Shown: piece after piece, positions 19,425 through 27,239 of the stretch
Numbering within the stretch: position 1 is the first letter of the stretch
Layout: each line of letters begins with the position of its first letter
DNA from: Bacillota bacterium
GTDB lineage: Bacteria > Bacillota > Clostridia > Christensenellales > Aristaeellaceae
NCBI GenBank assembly: GCA_023402355.1
Contig: JAEXCG010000030.1
Coordinates: 1-27,650, forward strand
DNA length: 27,650 bases
Direction: 5' to 3'
Position numbers and translations under genes: made by a program
The notes under the pieces: generated by a model
What the model was told of the DNA's origin: nothing
Database searches by the model: none
What the model saw: the letters and a program-made list of their open reading frames with translations, nothing else

Positions 19425-21419
19425 ATGAACAGGACGATCGGCATTTTGGCGCACGTGGACGCGGGCAAGACGACGCTGTCCGAACAAATTTTGTACCTTG
19501 CGGGCGTCCTGCGCGCGCCCGGCCGGGTGGACCATCAGGACGCTTTCATGGACGCGGACGCGCTGGAGCGCCGCCGGGGCATCACCATCTTTTCCGGGCA
19601 GGCGGTCTTCCGGCTGGGCGAAAACCAGTACACCCTGCTCGATACGCCCGGCCACGCGGACTTTTCCGCGGAGATGGAGCGCGCCCTGCAGGTGCTGGAC
19701 GCGGCCATCCTGGTCGTAAGCTGCGTGGAGGGCGTGCAGAGCCACACGGAGACGGTCTGGCGGCTCGCGCGTCAGGCGGGGCTGCCGGTCATCTTCTTCC
19801 TGAACAAGACGGACCGGGAGGGCGCGGACGTTTCGCGCACGCTTTGCGGCATCCGCGCGCGGCTGACGGGCGACTGCGCGCTGCTGGACGCGGGCGCGGC
19901 CGAGGGGCGTTTTTCGCCGGAGGCGAAGGAGGAGATCGCCGCGCGCGACGAGGCGCTGCTGGAGGGCTACCTTGCGGGCACGGCCTCGGACGCGGACTTC
20001 CTGCGCGCGGCCCGGCGGGAGACGGCGCAGGGCCAGCTCTTCCCGGCCTTCGCGGGCGCGGCGCTCAGGGGCGAGGGCGTGCGGGAACTGCTGCGCGGGC
20101 TCGACGCGCTGCTGGGCGCAGGGGATGCACCGCAGCCCGGCGCGCCGTTTTCCGCGCGGGTCTTTCGCGTGCGCCGCGACGGACAGGGCACGCGGGTCGC
20201 GCACATGAAGGTGCTTTCAGGCTCGCTTTGCGTCAAGGACGAGGTCGAAAGCCTGACGCGCGCGGGAGAGCGGGTGCGCGAAAAGGTGCACGAGCTGCGC
20301 GTGTACAGCGGCGAAAAGTACCGCGTGGTGCAGCGGGCGCAGGCGGGGGACGTAGTCGCGGCGACGGGGCTGGAGACGCCCCTGCCGGGCGACCGCGTCG
20401 GCGACAGCCCCGCGCGCTCCCACTTCGACACGCGCCCGATGCTTCGCGCGCGCGTGCTGTTTTCCCCGCCGCTTTCAAAGGACGCGGTGCTTTCGGCGCT
20501 GCGGTCGCTGGAACAGGAGGATCCCGCGCTCTGCGTGGGCGCCGACCCGGACGCGGGCGATCTGGAGGTCAGCGTCATGGGCCCGATTCAGCTTGAGGTG
20601 CTCTCGGAGCTGCTGGAGACGCGCTTTCACATGCGCGTCGCCTTTGGCGAAAGCCGTATCCTCTACATGGAGACGATCGCGGAAGAGGCGGTCGGCATCG
20701 GGCACTACGAACCGCTGCGCCACTACGCGGAGGTGCGATTGCGCCTCGCGCCCGGGCCGCGTGGCAGCGGCATCACGTTTAGCAGCGTGTGCCCGGTGGA
20801 CGTGCTCGCCCTGAACTGGCAGCGCCTCGTCCACACGCACGTGATGGAGCGCACGCACCGCGGCGTGCTGACGGGCGCGCCGCTGACGGACGTGCGCGTG
20901 ACGCTGCTGTCGGGGCGCGGGCACCTCAAGCACACGGAGGGCGGCGACTTTCGCGAGGCGACCTACCGCGCGATCCGGCAGGGGCTGATGGGCGCGCGCT
21001 CCGTGCTGCTCGAGCCGATCTGCCGCTTCACCCTCACCGCGCCGGAGGAGTCGCTGGGCCGCGTCCTCTCCGACCTGACGCGCCTGCGCGCGGACTTTGA
21101 CGCGCCGGAAAGCGCGGGCGGCCTCGTCACCCTGTCGGGCCTTTGCCCGGCGGCGACGTTTTTGCGCTACCCGCCGGAGTTCACGGCGGCGACGCGCGGG
21201 CGCGGGGCCGTGTCGTTCGCCCTGTCGCACTACGCGCCCTGCGCAAACGCCGACGAGGTGATCGCGTCGGCAGGCTACAACCCGCTCGCGAGCCTTTCGG
21301 ATACGCCGGACTCCGTCTTTTGCAGCCACGGCGCGGGCTTCAACGTGAGCTGGCGGGAGGTGCCGAACTGGGCGCACTGCCCGCCGCCGGAGCGCGAGGC
21401 AAAGCCCTTCGTGCCGTGA
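19425..21419 (+). CDS. TetM-like translational GTPase (ribosomal protection protein family, resistance doubtful)
   Basis: 664-residue EF-G-like GTPase. GTP motifs: AHVDAGKT (9-16), RGIT (51-54), DTPGH (73-77, His77 being the catalytic His), NKTD (127-130). EF-G-like domains II to V follow, including MGPIQLEVLSELLETRF and the domain IV start GSGITFSSVCPVD. It aligns in plan with TetM/TetO, which push tetracycline off the ribosome. However, the domain IV loop that reads YSPVS in TetM is here RGHLKHTEGGDF, and a tail of about 45 residues (PDSVFCSHGAGFNVSWREV) follows domain V. I recall this tail from chromosomal TetM-like proteins of unknown role in Clostridia. A ribosome-rescue or other translation role is as likely as resistance. 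ATG 19425 has GGGAGGG 14 bases upstream, a loose spacing; no promoter is evident. Confidence 0.85.
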   Translation: MNRTIGILAHVDAGKTTLSEQILYLAGVLRAPGRVDHQDAFMDADALERRRGITIFSGQAVFRLGENQYTLLDTPGHADFSAEMERALQVLDAAILVVSCVEGVQSHTETVWRLARQAGLPVIFFLNKTDREGADVSRTLCGIRARLTGDCALLDAGAAEGRFSPEAKEEIAARDEALLEGYLAGTASDADFLRAARRETAQGQLFPAFAGAALRGEGVRELLRGLDALLGAGDAPQPGAPFSARVFRVRRDGQGTRVAHMKVLSGSLCVKDEVESLTRAGERVREKVHELRVYSGEKYRVVQRAQAGDVVAATGLETPLPGDRVGDSPARSHFDTRPMLRARVLFSPPLSKDAVLSALRSLEQEDPALCVGADPDAGDLEVSVMGPIQLEVLSELLETRFHMRVAFGESRILYMETIAEEAVGIGHYEPLRHYAEVRLRLAPGPRGSGITFSSVCPVDVLALNWQRLVHTHVMERTHRGVLTGAPLTDVRVTLLSGRGHLKHTEGGDFREATYRAIRQGLMGARSVLLEPICRFTLTAPEESLGRVLSDLTRLRADFDAPESAGGLVTLSGLCPAATFLRYPPEFTAATRGRGAVSFALSHYAPCANADEVIASAGYNPLASLSDTPDSVFCSHGAGFNVSWREVPNWAHCPPPEREAKPFVP

Positions 21420-21442
21420 GGGCGGAAAAAGGAGGACCCTGC

Positions 21443-22174
21443 ATGAACGAATCCTTTTCGCAGACCGGGCTGGACAAATCTCTGCCGCACATCGGCGTCA
21501 TCATGGAAAAGCGGGATACGGCGTCGTACCCGCGCTTTGAGCTGCCTCGGGGGTATCGCTTCGCCGCCTTTGCGCCGGGCTTTGAGGCGAAGTGGGCGCG
21601 CTTGCAGCATGCGGTCGGCCACGTCGATTCCTTGAAGGAGGCGGAGGACGTCTTTCGAGGCGAGTTCCTCCTGGGCCGCGGCACGGACTGGGCGCGCCCG
21701 CAAATGGCGGAGCAGCGGGACGCGCCGCCCGCCGCCTGCCCCTGCTACGAGGAAATGCGAAGGCGTCTGGTCTTCGTGCTGGACGCGGCGGGGGACGTCG
21801 TGGGCGCGGGCGCGCTCTGGCCGGGCCGCCACTTCGGTCAGGAGCGTCAGCGCCTGCATTGGATCGCCGTGCACCCGGAGCATCAGGGGCGCGGGATCGC
21901 CAAGGCGCTGGTGACGCGGCTGCTGGACCTGTTCAGCGAGCTGGGGTACGCGGGCTACGTCTACCTGACCTCGCAGACGTGGAGCTACCGCGCGCTTTCC
22001 CTCTACGCCGGGTTCGGCTTTAGGCCCTACCTCGGCGAGAAGCCGGAAAACTGGCTGTCCGTAAACCTCGCGTCGCAGGATCGGGAGCCCTGGGATTACG
22101 AAGCGAAGAACCGCGAGGCGTGGGCGATGATCCGTGAAAAGATCGAGGCCTATGAGCGGTCGCGGCGACCCTAA
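21443..22174 (+). CDS. GNAT family N-acetyltransferase
   Basis: 243 residues. The acetyl-CoA binding motif A is LHWIAVHPEHQGRGIAKALV (138-157, with the QGRGIAK loop), followed by LLDLFSELGYAGYVYLTSQT and motif B-like RALSLYAGFGFRPY (183-196). The N-terminal ~100 residues (GYRFAAFAPGFEAKWARLQH and CPCYEEM around 99-105) are less typical, and Cys99/Cys101 may be structural. ATG 21443 lies 23 bases after the GTPase stop with AAAAAGGAGG upstream, so the two genes share a transcript. GNATs acetylate amines on small molecules, peptides or proteins. The target here is unknown; a link to translation factors is only suggested by the pairing. Confidence 0.9.
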   Translation: MNESFSQTGLDKSLPHIGVIMEKRDTASYPRFELPRGYRFAAFAPGFEAKWARLQHAVGHVDSLKEAEDVFRGEFLLGRGTDWARPQMAEQRDAPPAACPCYEEMRRRLVFVLDAAGDVVGAGALWPGRHFGQERQRLHWIAVHPEHQGRGIAKALVTRLLDLFSELGYAGYVYLTSQTWSYRALSLYAGFGFRPYLGEKPENWLSVNLASQDREPWDYEAKNREAWAMIREKIEAYERSRRP

Positions 22175-22199
22175 ACGCAAGGGCTGAAAATAAGAATAG

Positions 22200-22248
22200 G
22201 AAGCGGACGGAGCTGCGCCTGAAATGCAGGCGCGGCCCCGTCCGCTTG
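22200..22248. terminator. Bidirectional terminator between the GNAT and M20 genes
   Basis: Long hairpin with arms AAGCGGACGGAGCTGCGCCTG and its near-complement ending CCGTCCGCTT (22201-22221 and 22227-22247), loop AAATG-like, two internal mismatches. Downstream T-rich stretches are modest on both strands (GGTTTCTTC on plus, CCTATTCTTATTTTC on minus). Confidence 0.75.
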
Positions 22249-22257
22249 GTTTCTTCG

Positions 22258-23613
22258 TCATTTGTAATCGAGCAGGATCGTGCCGTCCTCCCGCATGCGC
22301 ACGGCCTCGCGATCCAGGTAGAGCGCGTCGATAGCCGAAAGAAACGCCTCCTTGCTCGCATAGCGGGGCCTGAAGCCCTCGAGCACGGCCTTGGCGCGCG
22401 CGCCGCCGTTCGCGAGCAGGCGATGCGCCGTGAGCAGCAGGATCTTTGCGGGCGCTACGCAGGCCATCTCCGGGTCCGCGATGCGGTAGTTGTCGCCGTG
22501 TCCCAGCCCCTGCGAGCCCTTGATGTAGGGGTGGACGACCGGCATCACGCAGCTCAGGTCGCCCATGTCCGTGCAGCCCGTGTCCCAAGTGTCGTCGCAG
22601 GCCGCCTCATGGGGGCCGAGCACCGCCTCCGCCGCCTCGCAGGCCGTGCGCGCGAGCGTGCGGTCGTTGAGCAGCGGGGAATAGCCGGGGCGGTCCTGCA
22701 AGCGGACGTGCGCGCCGAAGGCCGCCGCGCACCCGGCCATCGCGCGGTTGACGCGCTCGTTGGCGGCGCGGATGGCCTCCATCGTCGCGCCGCGCACGTA
22801 GCTTTCCACCACCACCGTGTCCGGGATGGCGTTGACCGCCTGCCCGCCCTTCGTGATGATGGGGTGAAAGCGGATGTGGTCCTCGTCCCGGAACGTCTCG
22901 CGCAGCGCGTTGGCCGCGGAGAGGGCCGCCGTCGCCGCGTACAGCGCGTTGATCCCCTCGTGCGGCGACCCGCCCGCGTGCGCGGCCACGCCCATGAACG
23001 TCATCTGCTTGGTGACGCAGCCGTTGCAGCCCTCCCCGACGAGCATCGCCGGGCCCTCGGTGTGGGCGCTGTTATGAATCATCATCGCCATGTCCACGCC
23101 GTCGAAGAAGCCGCGCGCGAGGAACTCCACCTTGCCGCCCAGGTAGCGGATCACGCCCTGCTGACGGAGCGCCTCGCGGTAGCCGATCTCGATGAGCTCC
23201 TCTGCGGGCACGACCATCAGGCGGATGGAGCCGCACAGCCCGTCCAGCGCGCCCGGTTCCCGCAGCGCAGCCGCCAGCCCGGCCATCGCGGCGCACTGCG
23301 CGCTGTGGCCGCAGGCATGCACCGCGCCCGTCTCGGGGTCCGCGTCCGGGTGGTTTTTGCAGATGAGCGAGTCGAGCTCCGCGAGCAGGGCCACCCTTGG
23401 GCCCGGAAGCCCCGTGTCCACGTCCGCGTAAAAGCCGGGGATGTCGCCCGCGCGCGTGAGGGCGTAGCCGAGAGATTCAAAGTGAGCGGCCATGTACCGG
23501 TCCGCCTCCCATTCGCGGTATCCGGTCTGCGGGTGGGCCCACAGAAAGTCCTGCGCGGCGAGGATGACGTCGCGGTGTTTGTCGGCGAGCGAGAGGAGAT
23601 GCGCGTCCTGCAT
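22258..23613 (-). CDS. M20 family amidohydrolase/peptidase (AbgB-like)
   Basis: 451-residue zinc hydrolase of the M20 group that cleaves amide bonds of small N-acyl amino acids or dipeptide-like compounds in the cytosol. Metal and catalytic residues: Cys101 and His103 in VHACGHSAQ, Glu138/Glu139 in VVPAEELIEIG, the His in MIHNSAHT, and a C-terminal His in GLGHGDNYR. The dimerisation (lid) domain includes GVAAHAGGSPHEGINAL (about 225-241) with its conserved His/Gly pattern. The first motif reads GHSAQ where many relatives have GHDxH or GHN. ATG 23613 is preferred over an open frame reaching 23703 because AAAGGGG lies 8 bases before it and MQDAHLLSLADKHR suits the family. AbgB (p-aminobenzoyl-glutamate hydrolase) is the nearest named relative I recall. 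It is divergent from a PLP-enzyme gene. Confidence 0.9.
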   Translation of the reverse strand: MQDAHLLSLADKHRDVILAAQDFLWAHPQTGYREWEADRYMAAHFESLGYALTRAGDIPGFYADVDTGLPGPRVALLAELDSLICKNHPDADPETGAVHACGHSAQCAAMAGLAAALREPGALDGLCGSIRLMVVPAEELIEIGYREALRQQGVIRYLGGKVEFLARGFFDGVDMAMMIHNSAHTEGPAMLVGEGCNGCVTKQMTFMGVAAHAGGSPHEGINALYAATAALSAANALRETFRDEDHIRFHPIITKGGQAVNAIPDTVVVESYVRGATMEAIRAANERVNRAMAGCAAAFGAHVRLQDRPGYSPLLNDRTLARTACEAAEAVLGPHEAACDDTWDTGCTDMGDLSCVMPVVHPYIKGSQGLGHGDNYRIADPEMACVAPAKILLLTAHRLLANGGARAKAVLEGFRPRYASKEAFLSAIDALYLDREAVRMREDGTILLDYK

Positions 23614-23644
23614 GGCAAAGGCCCCTTTTCCTGTTTTTGTGTCC

Positions 23645-23650
23645 ATTATA
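23645..23650 (-). promoter_or_regulatory. -10 box of the M20 hydrolase promoter
   Basis: Perfect TATAAT on the minus strand, 32 bases before the ATG. A weak -35 (TTTGCG, 23673-23668) lies 17 bases upstream. Confidence 0.55.
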
Positions 23651-23780
23651 CCGCATCCCGCCTCCGCCGCAAAGGGGGAACCCGGCCTTTTGGGGAAGCG
23701 CAAAGCCCGTCGGCAGGAATTTGGGGGCGGGCGGCGAATGCAACAAAAAAGCGAATGGAAGACTTGGGGAGGAATGGACG

Positions 23781-24833
23781 ATGAAGGATCGCTGTGAAGC
23801 CGTGCGCGCGCTGCTCGGGGCCAGGCCGCGCGCGGATCTGGGCTTTTTCCCGACGCCGCTGCACAGGCTTGGCCGCCTGTCGCAGATGCTGGGCGTGGAG
23901 CTGTACGTCAAGCGCGACGACTTTTCCGGAAGGAGCCTCTTTGGCGGCAACAAGGTGCGCAAGCTCGAATACCTGCTGGGCGACGCGTTGGCGAAGGGCT
24001 GCGACACGGTGTTTACCTACGGGGCGACGCAGTCCAACCACGCGATGCAGACCGTGACCGCCTGCCGCATGCTGGGGCTTGACCCGATCCTCTACCTCAA
24101 CGCGTACGTGGAGCCGGACGCGCGCGACGTGCGCTCCAACATGCTGCTGGACGGCATTCTGGGCGCGGAGCTGCACGTCATCGAGGGGGAGGAGGGCGAG
24201 AGCGAGGCGGAAACCGAGGCGCGCTGCTTCGCGCTCGGCCGCGCGCACGCCGCAAGGCTCGAGGCGCAGGGCCGCCGCTGCTACGACATCCCCCTCGGCG
24301 GGGCGAGCGCCGTCGGGTCGGTGGGCTTTGTCGGCGGGTATCTGGAGCTGATCGAGCAGTGCGGCGCCCTCGGCATCGCGCCGGACTGCGTGTTCACCGC
24401 GACGGGCACGGGCGGAACCCTCGCGGGCCTCTGCGCGGGGCGCCGCCTGCTGGGCGGCCCGCGGATTCAGGCGATCGCCGTCAGCGCGAAGGACGCGGGG
24501 TACGAGGCGCGCTGCGCCGCGCTCGCGACCGAAACCCTGCGCTGCCTGGGCAGCGGCGAGACGGTCGGCGCGGACGAAATCCGCGTGGACCGCGGCTACT
24601 TCGCGCCGGGCTACGAGCAGCCGAACGAGGCGGCCACCGAGGCGATTCGCCTGCTCGCGCGCACGGAGGGGCTGCTGGTGGACCCCGTCTACACGGGCAA
24701 GGCATTTGCGGGGCTGCTGGACTACGTGCGCTCGGGCAAGGTGGCGGCGGGCGGCACGGTGGTCTTCTGGCACACGGGCGGCGCGACGGCGCTGTTCGCG
24801 GAGCGTGAGATCCTGGGCGCGTTGGCGGATTAA
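23781..24833 (+). CDS. PLP-dependent D-cysteine desulfhydrase / ACC deaminase family enzyme
   Basis: 350-residue fold-type II PLP enzyme. Family features: FFPTPLHRLGRLSQMLGVELYVKRDD (22-47), the PLP lysine Lys58 in GGNKVRKLEYLLG, YGATQSNHAMQTVTACRMLG (near 83-102), GGASAVGSVGFVGGYLEL and the phosphate-binding TGTGGTLAG (near 213-221), and a C-terminal VFWHTGGATALF. The group includes D-cysteine desulfhydrase (D-Cys to pyruvate, H2S and ammonia), ACC deaminase and L-cysteate sulfo-lyase. These cannot be separated safely by eye, though D-cysteine desulfhydrase-like is most general. ATG 23781 has GGGGAGG 7 bases upstream. An earlier ATG at 23774 is out of frame. The beta-glucuronidase gene follows after 31 bases with no terminator, so co-transcription is likely. 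Confidence 0.92.
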   Translation: MKDRCEAVRALLGARPRADLGFFPTPLHRLGRLSQMLGVELYVKRDDFSGRSLFGGNKVRKLEYLLGDALAKGCDTVFTYGATQSNHAMQTVTACRMLGLDPILYLNAYVEPDARDVRSNMLLDGILGAELHVIEGEEGESEAETEARCFALGRAHAARLEAQGRRCYDIPLGGASAVGSVGFVGGYLELIEQCGALGIAPDCVFTATGTGGTLAGLCAGRRLLGGPRIQAIAVSAKDAGYEARCAALATETLRCLGSGETVGADEIRVDRGYFAPGYEQPNEAATEAIRLLARTEGLLVDPVYTGKAFAGLLDYVRSGKVAAGGTVVFWHTGGATALFAEREILGALAD

Positions 24834-24864
24834 ACCCAAATAGACGAGAACGGAGGGCTTTTCC

Positions 24865-26631
24865 ATGCTGTATCCATCGATGACGCAAAGCAGGCTGGTC
24901 TTCAGCCTGGACGGCATTTGGGATTTTCAACTGGACGACGGGCTTTCGGCGCAGGAGGGCTGGGCGGGAAGGCGGCTTCCATGCCCGCGCGCCATGGCGG
25001 TGCCCAGCGCGTACAACGACCTGTACGAGGGGCGCGATTTTCGCGAGCACGTGGGCAACCTCTGCTACCAGCGCACGTTCGAGATGCCCGCGCTTTTGCC
25101 GGGGCAAAGGGCGCTGCTGCGCTTTGGCAGCGTGACCCATCAGGCGAGCGTGTACGTGAACGGCGCGCTCGTGGCGCGGCACAGGGGCGGCTTTCTGCCC
25201 TTCGAGGCGGACGTGACGGCCGCGGCGCGTCCGGGCGAGAACCTGCTGAGCGTGCTGGTGAACAACGTCGTGGACGAGACGACGCTGCCCGCGGGGCGGA
25301 TGACCACGCGCCACGTGGAGGGGCTGCCGGATAAGCCCCTCGACCTGCCGAACTTCGACTTTTTCAACTACAGCGGCATCATGCGCCCGGTCAAGCTGAT
25401 GGTCGTGCCCGGCGTTCGCATCACGGACGTCGCCATCGTCGCGCACGCGGACGGGCAGCTTTCCTGCCGCGTGGAGACGTCGGGGACGGGCGAAATCTCC
25501 GCAAGCGTGCTGGACGGCACGGGGCGGCAGCTCGCCGCGTTTTCCGGCGCGGCGTTTGAAGGCCGGGTGGAGGGCGTCACGCCCTGGTCGCCCGAGCACC
25601 CGGCGCTCTATCGCCTGGCGGTGCGCCTGGACGGAGCGGACGGCGTGGACGTGTACGAGGAGCCGTTCGGCTTTCGCGACGTGACGATTGAAAACTGCCG
25701 CGTCTGCCTGAACGGACGACCCGTGTACCTCAAGGGCTTTGGCAAGCACGAGGACAGCCCGGTGAACGGGCGCGGGTTCAACGAGGCGTACAACGTGAAG
25801 GACGTCGCCCTGCTCAAATGGCTGCATGCGAACTCCTTCCGCACCAGCCACTACCCCTACAGCGAGGAAATGCTGCGCCTGTGCGACCGGGAGGGCATCC
25901 TCGTGATCGCGGAGACGCCCGCCGTCGGGCTGCACACCGGCTTTTCGGCCGTGGGCCTGCTGGGCGGCGAGCCGAACGGCACCTGGAAGACGATGAAGAC
26001 GGCGGCGCACCACCGGGACGTGATCGGCGAGATGATCGCGCGCGACAAGAACCACCCGTGCGTGGTGATGTGGAGCGTGGCGAACGAGCCCGCGAGCGAG
26101 GAAGAGGGGGCCAGGGAGTACTTCGAGCCGCTGACGAATCTGGCGCGCGCCCTCGACCCGCAGCGCCGCCCGGTCACGATCGTGACCTACGGCGGCTCCA
26201 CGCCGGAGACCTGCAAGGTCGCGGAGCTGTGCGACGTGCTGGTGCTCAACCGTTATCGCGGCTGGTACGACACGGCGGGCGACCTGCCCGCGGCGGCCAA
26301 GCTGTTGGAGGACGAGCTGCTCGGCTTCCACAGGCGCTGTCCCGACAAGCCGATCATGCTGGGCGAGTACGGCGCGGACACGGTTGCGGGCCTGCACGAC
26401 GCGACGCCCAGCCTTTTCAGCGAGGAGTATCAGGCAGCGTTTTTGAAGGCTTACGGCGAGGTGTTCGACCGGCTGCCGTTCATCACGGGCGAGCACGTGT
26501 GGAACTTCGCGGACTTTGCGACCGCGGAGAACATCATGCGCGTGGGCGGCAACCGAAAGGGCGTCTTTACGCGCGAACGCAGGCCCAAGATGGCGGCGCA
26601 CTTCCTGCGCGAGCGCTGGGAAAAGAAATAA
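24865..26631 (+). CDS. uidA: Beta-glucuronidase, glycoside hydrolase family 2
   Basis: 588-residue retaining enzyme that removes terminal beta-D-glucuronic acid from conjugates or glycans; no signal peptide, so cytoplasmic. Domain order: sugar-binding jelly roll (about 1-180, with YQRTFEMP and GSVTHQASVYVNG), immunoglobulin-like domain (about 182-275), TIM barrel (about 276-588). Acid/base Glu408 is in VMWSVANEPAS, nucleophile Glu501 in IMLGEYGADTVAGLH. The N-x-K motif that grips the glucuronide carboxylate is Asn563-Arg-Lys565 in GGNRKGVFTRERRPK, which separates true glucuronidases from beta-galactosidases. These positions are all 3 to 5 below those I recall for E. coli GUS. The active-site loop after ETPAVG (355-390) is nearly as long as in E. 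coli GUS, suggesting a Loop 1 or mini-Loop 1 enzyme. RBS GGAGGG precedes ATG 24865. Confidence 0.96.
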   Translation: MLYPSMTQSRLVFSLDGIWDFQLDDGLSAQEGWAGRRLPCPRAMAVPSAYNDLYEGRDFREHVGNLCYQRTFEMPALLPGQRALLRFGSVTHQASVYVNGALVARHRGGFLPFEADVTAAARPGENLLSVLVNNVVDETTLPAGRMTTRHVEGLPDKPLDLPNFDFFNYSGIMRPVKLMVVPGVRITDVAIVAHADGQLSCRVETSGTGEISASVLDGTGRQLAAFSGAAFEGRVEGVTPWSPEHPALYRLAVRLDGADGVDVYEEPFGFRDVTIENCRVCLNGRPVYLKGFGKHEDSPVNGRGFNEAYNVKDVALLKWLHANSFRTSHYPYSEEMLRLCDREGILVIAETPAVGLHTGFSAVGLLGGEPNGTWKTMKTAAHHRDVIGEMIARDKNHPCVVMWSVANEPASEEEGAREYFEPLTNLARALDPQRRPVTIVTYGGSTPETCKVAELCDVLVLNRYRGWYDTAGDLPAAAKLLEDELLGFHRRCPDKPIMLGEYGADTVAGLHDATPSLFSEEYQAAFLKAYGEVFDRLPFITGEHVWNFADFATAENIMRVGGNRKGVFTRERRPKMAAHFLRERWEKK

Positions 26632-26642
26632 AGGGAACATGC

Positions 26643-26682
26643 AAAAATCGCTGCCGGCGAATCGCTGCCGGCAGCGATTTTT
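26643..26682 (+). terminator. Rho-independent terminator after the beta-glucuronidase gene
   Basis: Perfect 16-bp stem AAAAATCGCTGCCGGC (26643-26658) with GCCGGCAGCGATTTTT (26667-26682), loop of 8 bases. It lies 11 bases past the stop. Confidence 0.92.
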
Positions 26683-26849
26683 GTAGACGGATTGGTGGCG
26701 GGGGGCTTGTCTTGACGATGAACGAGAAGGGAAGCTGCTGCGCTGTTCAGACCTTACTGTCGATCTATGTCCAGAGCGTACTTTTTGCTGCCGGTTTGCC
26801 CGGTCAGCCTTTTTAGCATCGTATCCCTGAATAGGTCATGAACGTCCTC

Positions 26850-27239
26850 TCAAGGTATAAACCACCAGCCTTGACCATCGATATACCCATTTCGCAGCAT
26901 GAATGGCTTTACGATGAAGTGCCGCCCGATTCCCTGGATGACGTGTTGGGCCCGTTGCTCCTGATTTTCCCGGCATAATATGTCGACAATTGCGGTATAC
27001 AGCTCCTCTGACAAGGCGTCCCATGAATCAAGCGCTTCCTGAAGCCATGGATCGTTAACCTCGTCCGCCTCGTGACAGAGCAACCCTATCTTGTTATGGA
27101 CAGCGGCATAGGCATGGGCTAGGCTGCGCTCCTCAGCGTGCGCATTAAGCCAGCAATGAAGATCCTGTGGCATGAAACCTTCATAAGGCGGTGATGTTAA
27201 TACATTGTAAGGCTGGACGGACATACCCATGATATACAT
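26850..27239 (-). CDS. Hypothetical protein, about 129 residues
   Basis: Not recognised. The frame is open from 27272 (GTG), but no ribosome binding site stands before that. ATG 27239 has a weak AAGG 7-8 bases upstream and gives a start MYIMGMSVQPYNVL. Two more ATGs follow within 15 bases. The protein is soluble, with no signal peptide or membrane span. It has helical-looking segments (HCWLNAHAEERSLAHAYAAV, WLQEALDSWDALSEELYTA, then the tail QGIGRHFIVKPFMLRNGYID) and many aromatic and His residues. The long frame in lower-GC DNA and a protein-like composition support a real gene. It may belong to an accessory segment, since base composition falls below that of the main genes. Confidence 0.6.
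   Translation of the reverse strand: MYIMGMSVQPYNVLTSPPYEGFMPQDLHCWLNAHAEERSLAHAYAAVHNKIGLLCHEADEVNDPWLQEALDSWDALSEELYTAIVDILCRENQEQRAQHVIQGIGRHFIVKPFMLRNGYIDGQGWWFIP

Noticed and set aside
26718..26816. A 32-codon plus-strand ORF beginning MNEKGSCCAV, and a 21-codon minus-strand ORF (MLKRLTGQTG...) in the same place
   Set aside because: Neither has a ribosome binding site and neither resembles a known protein; both are consistent with chance in non-coding DNA.
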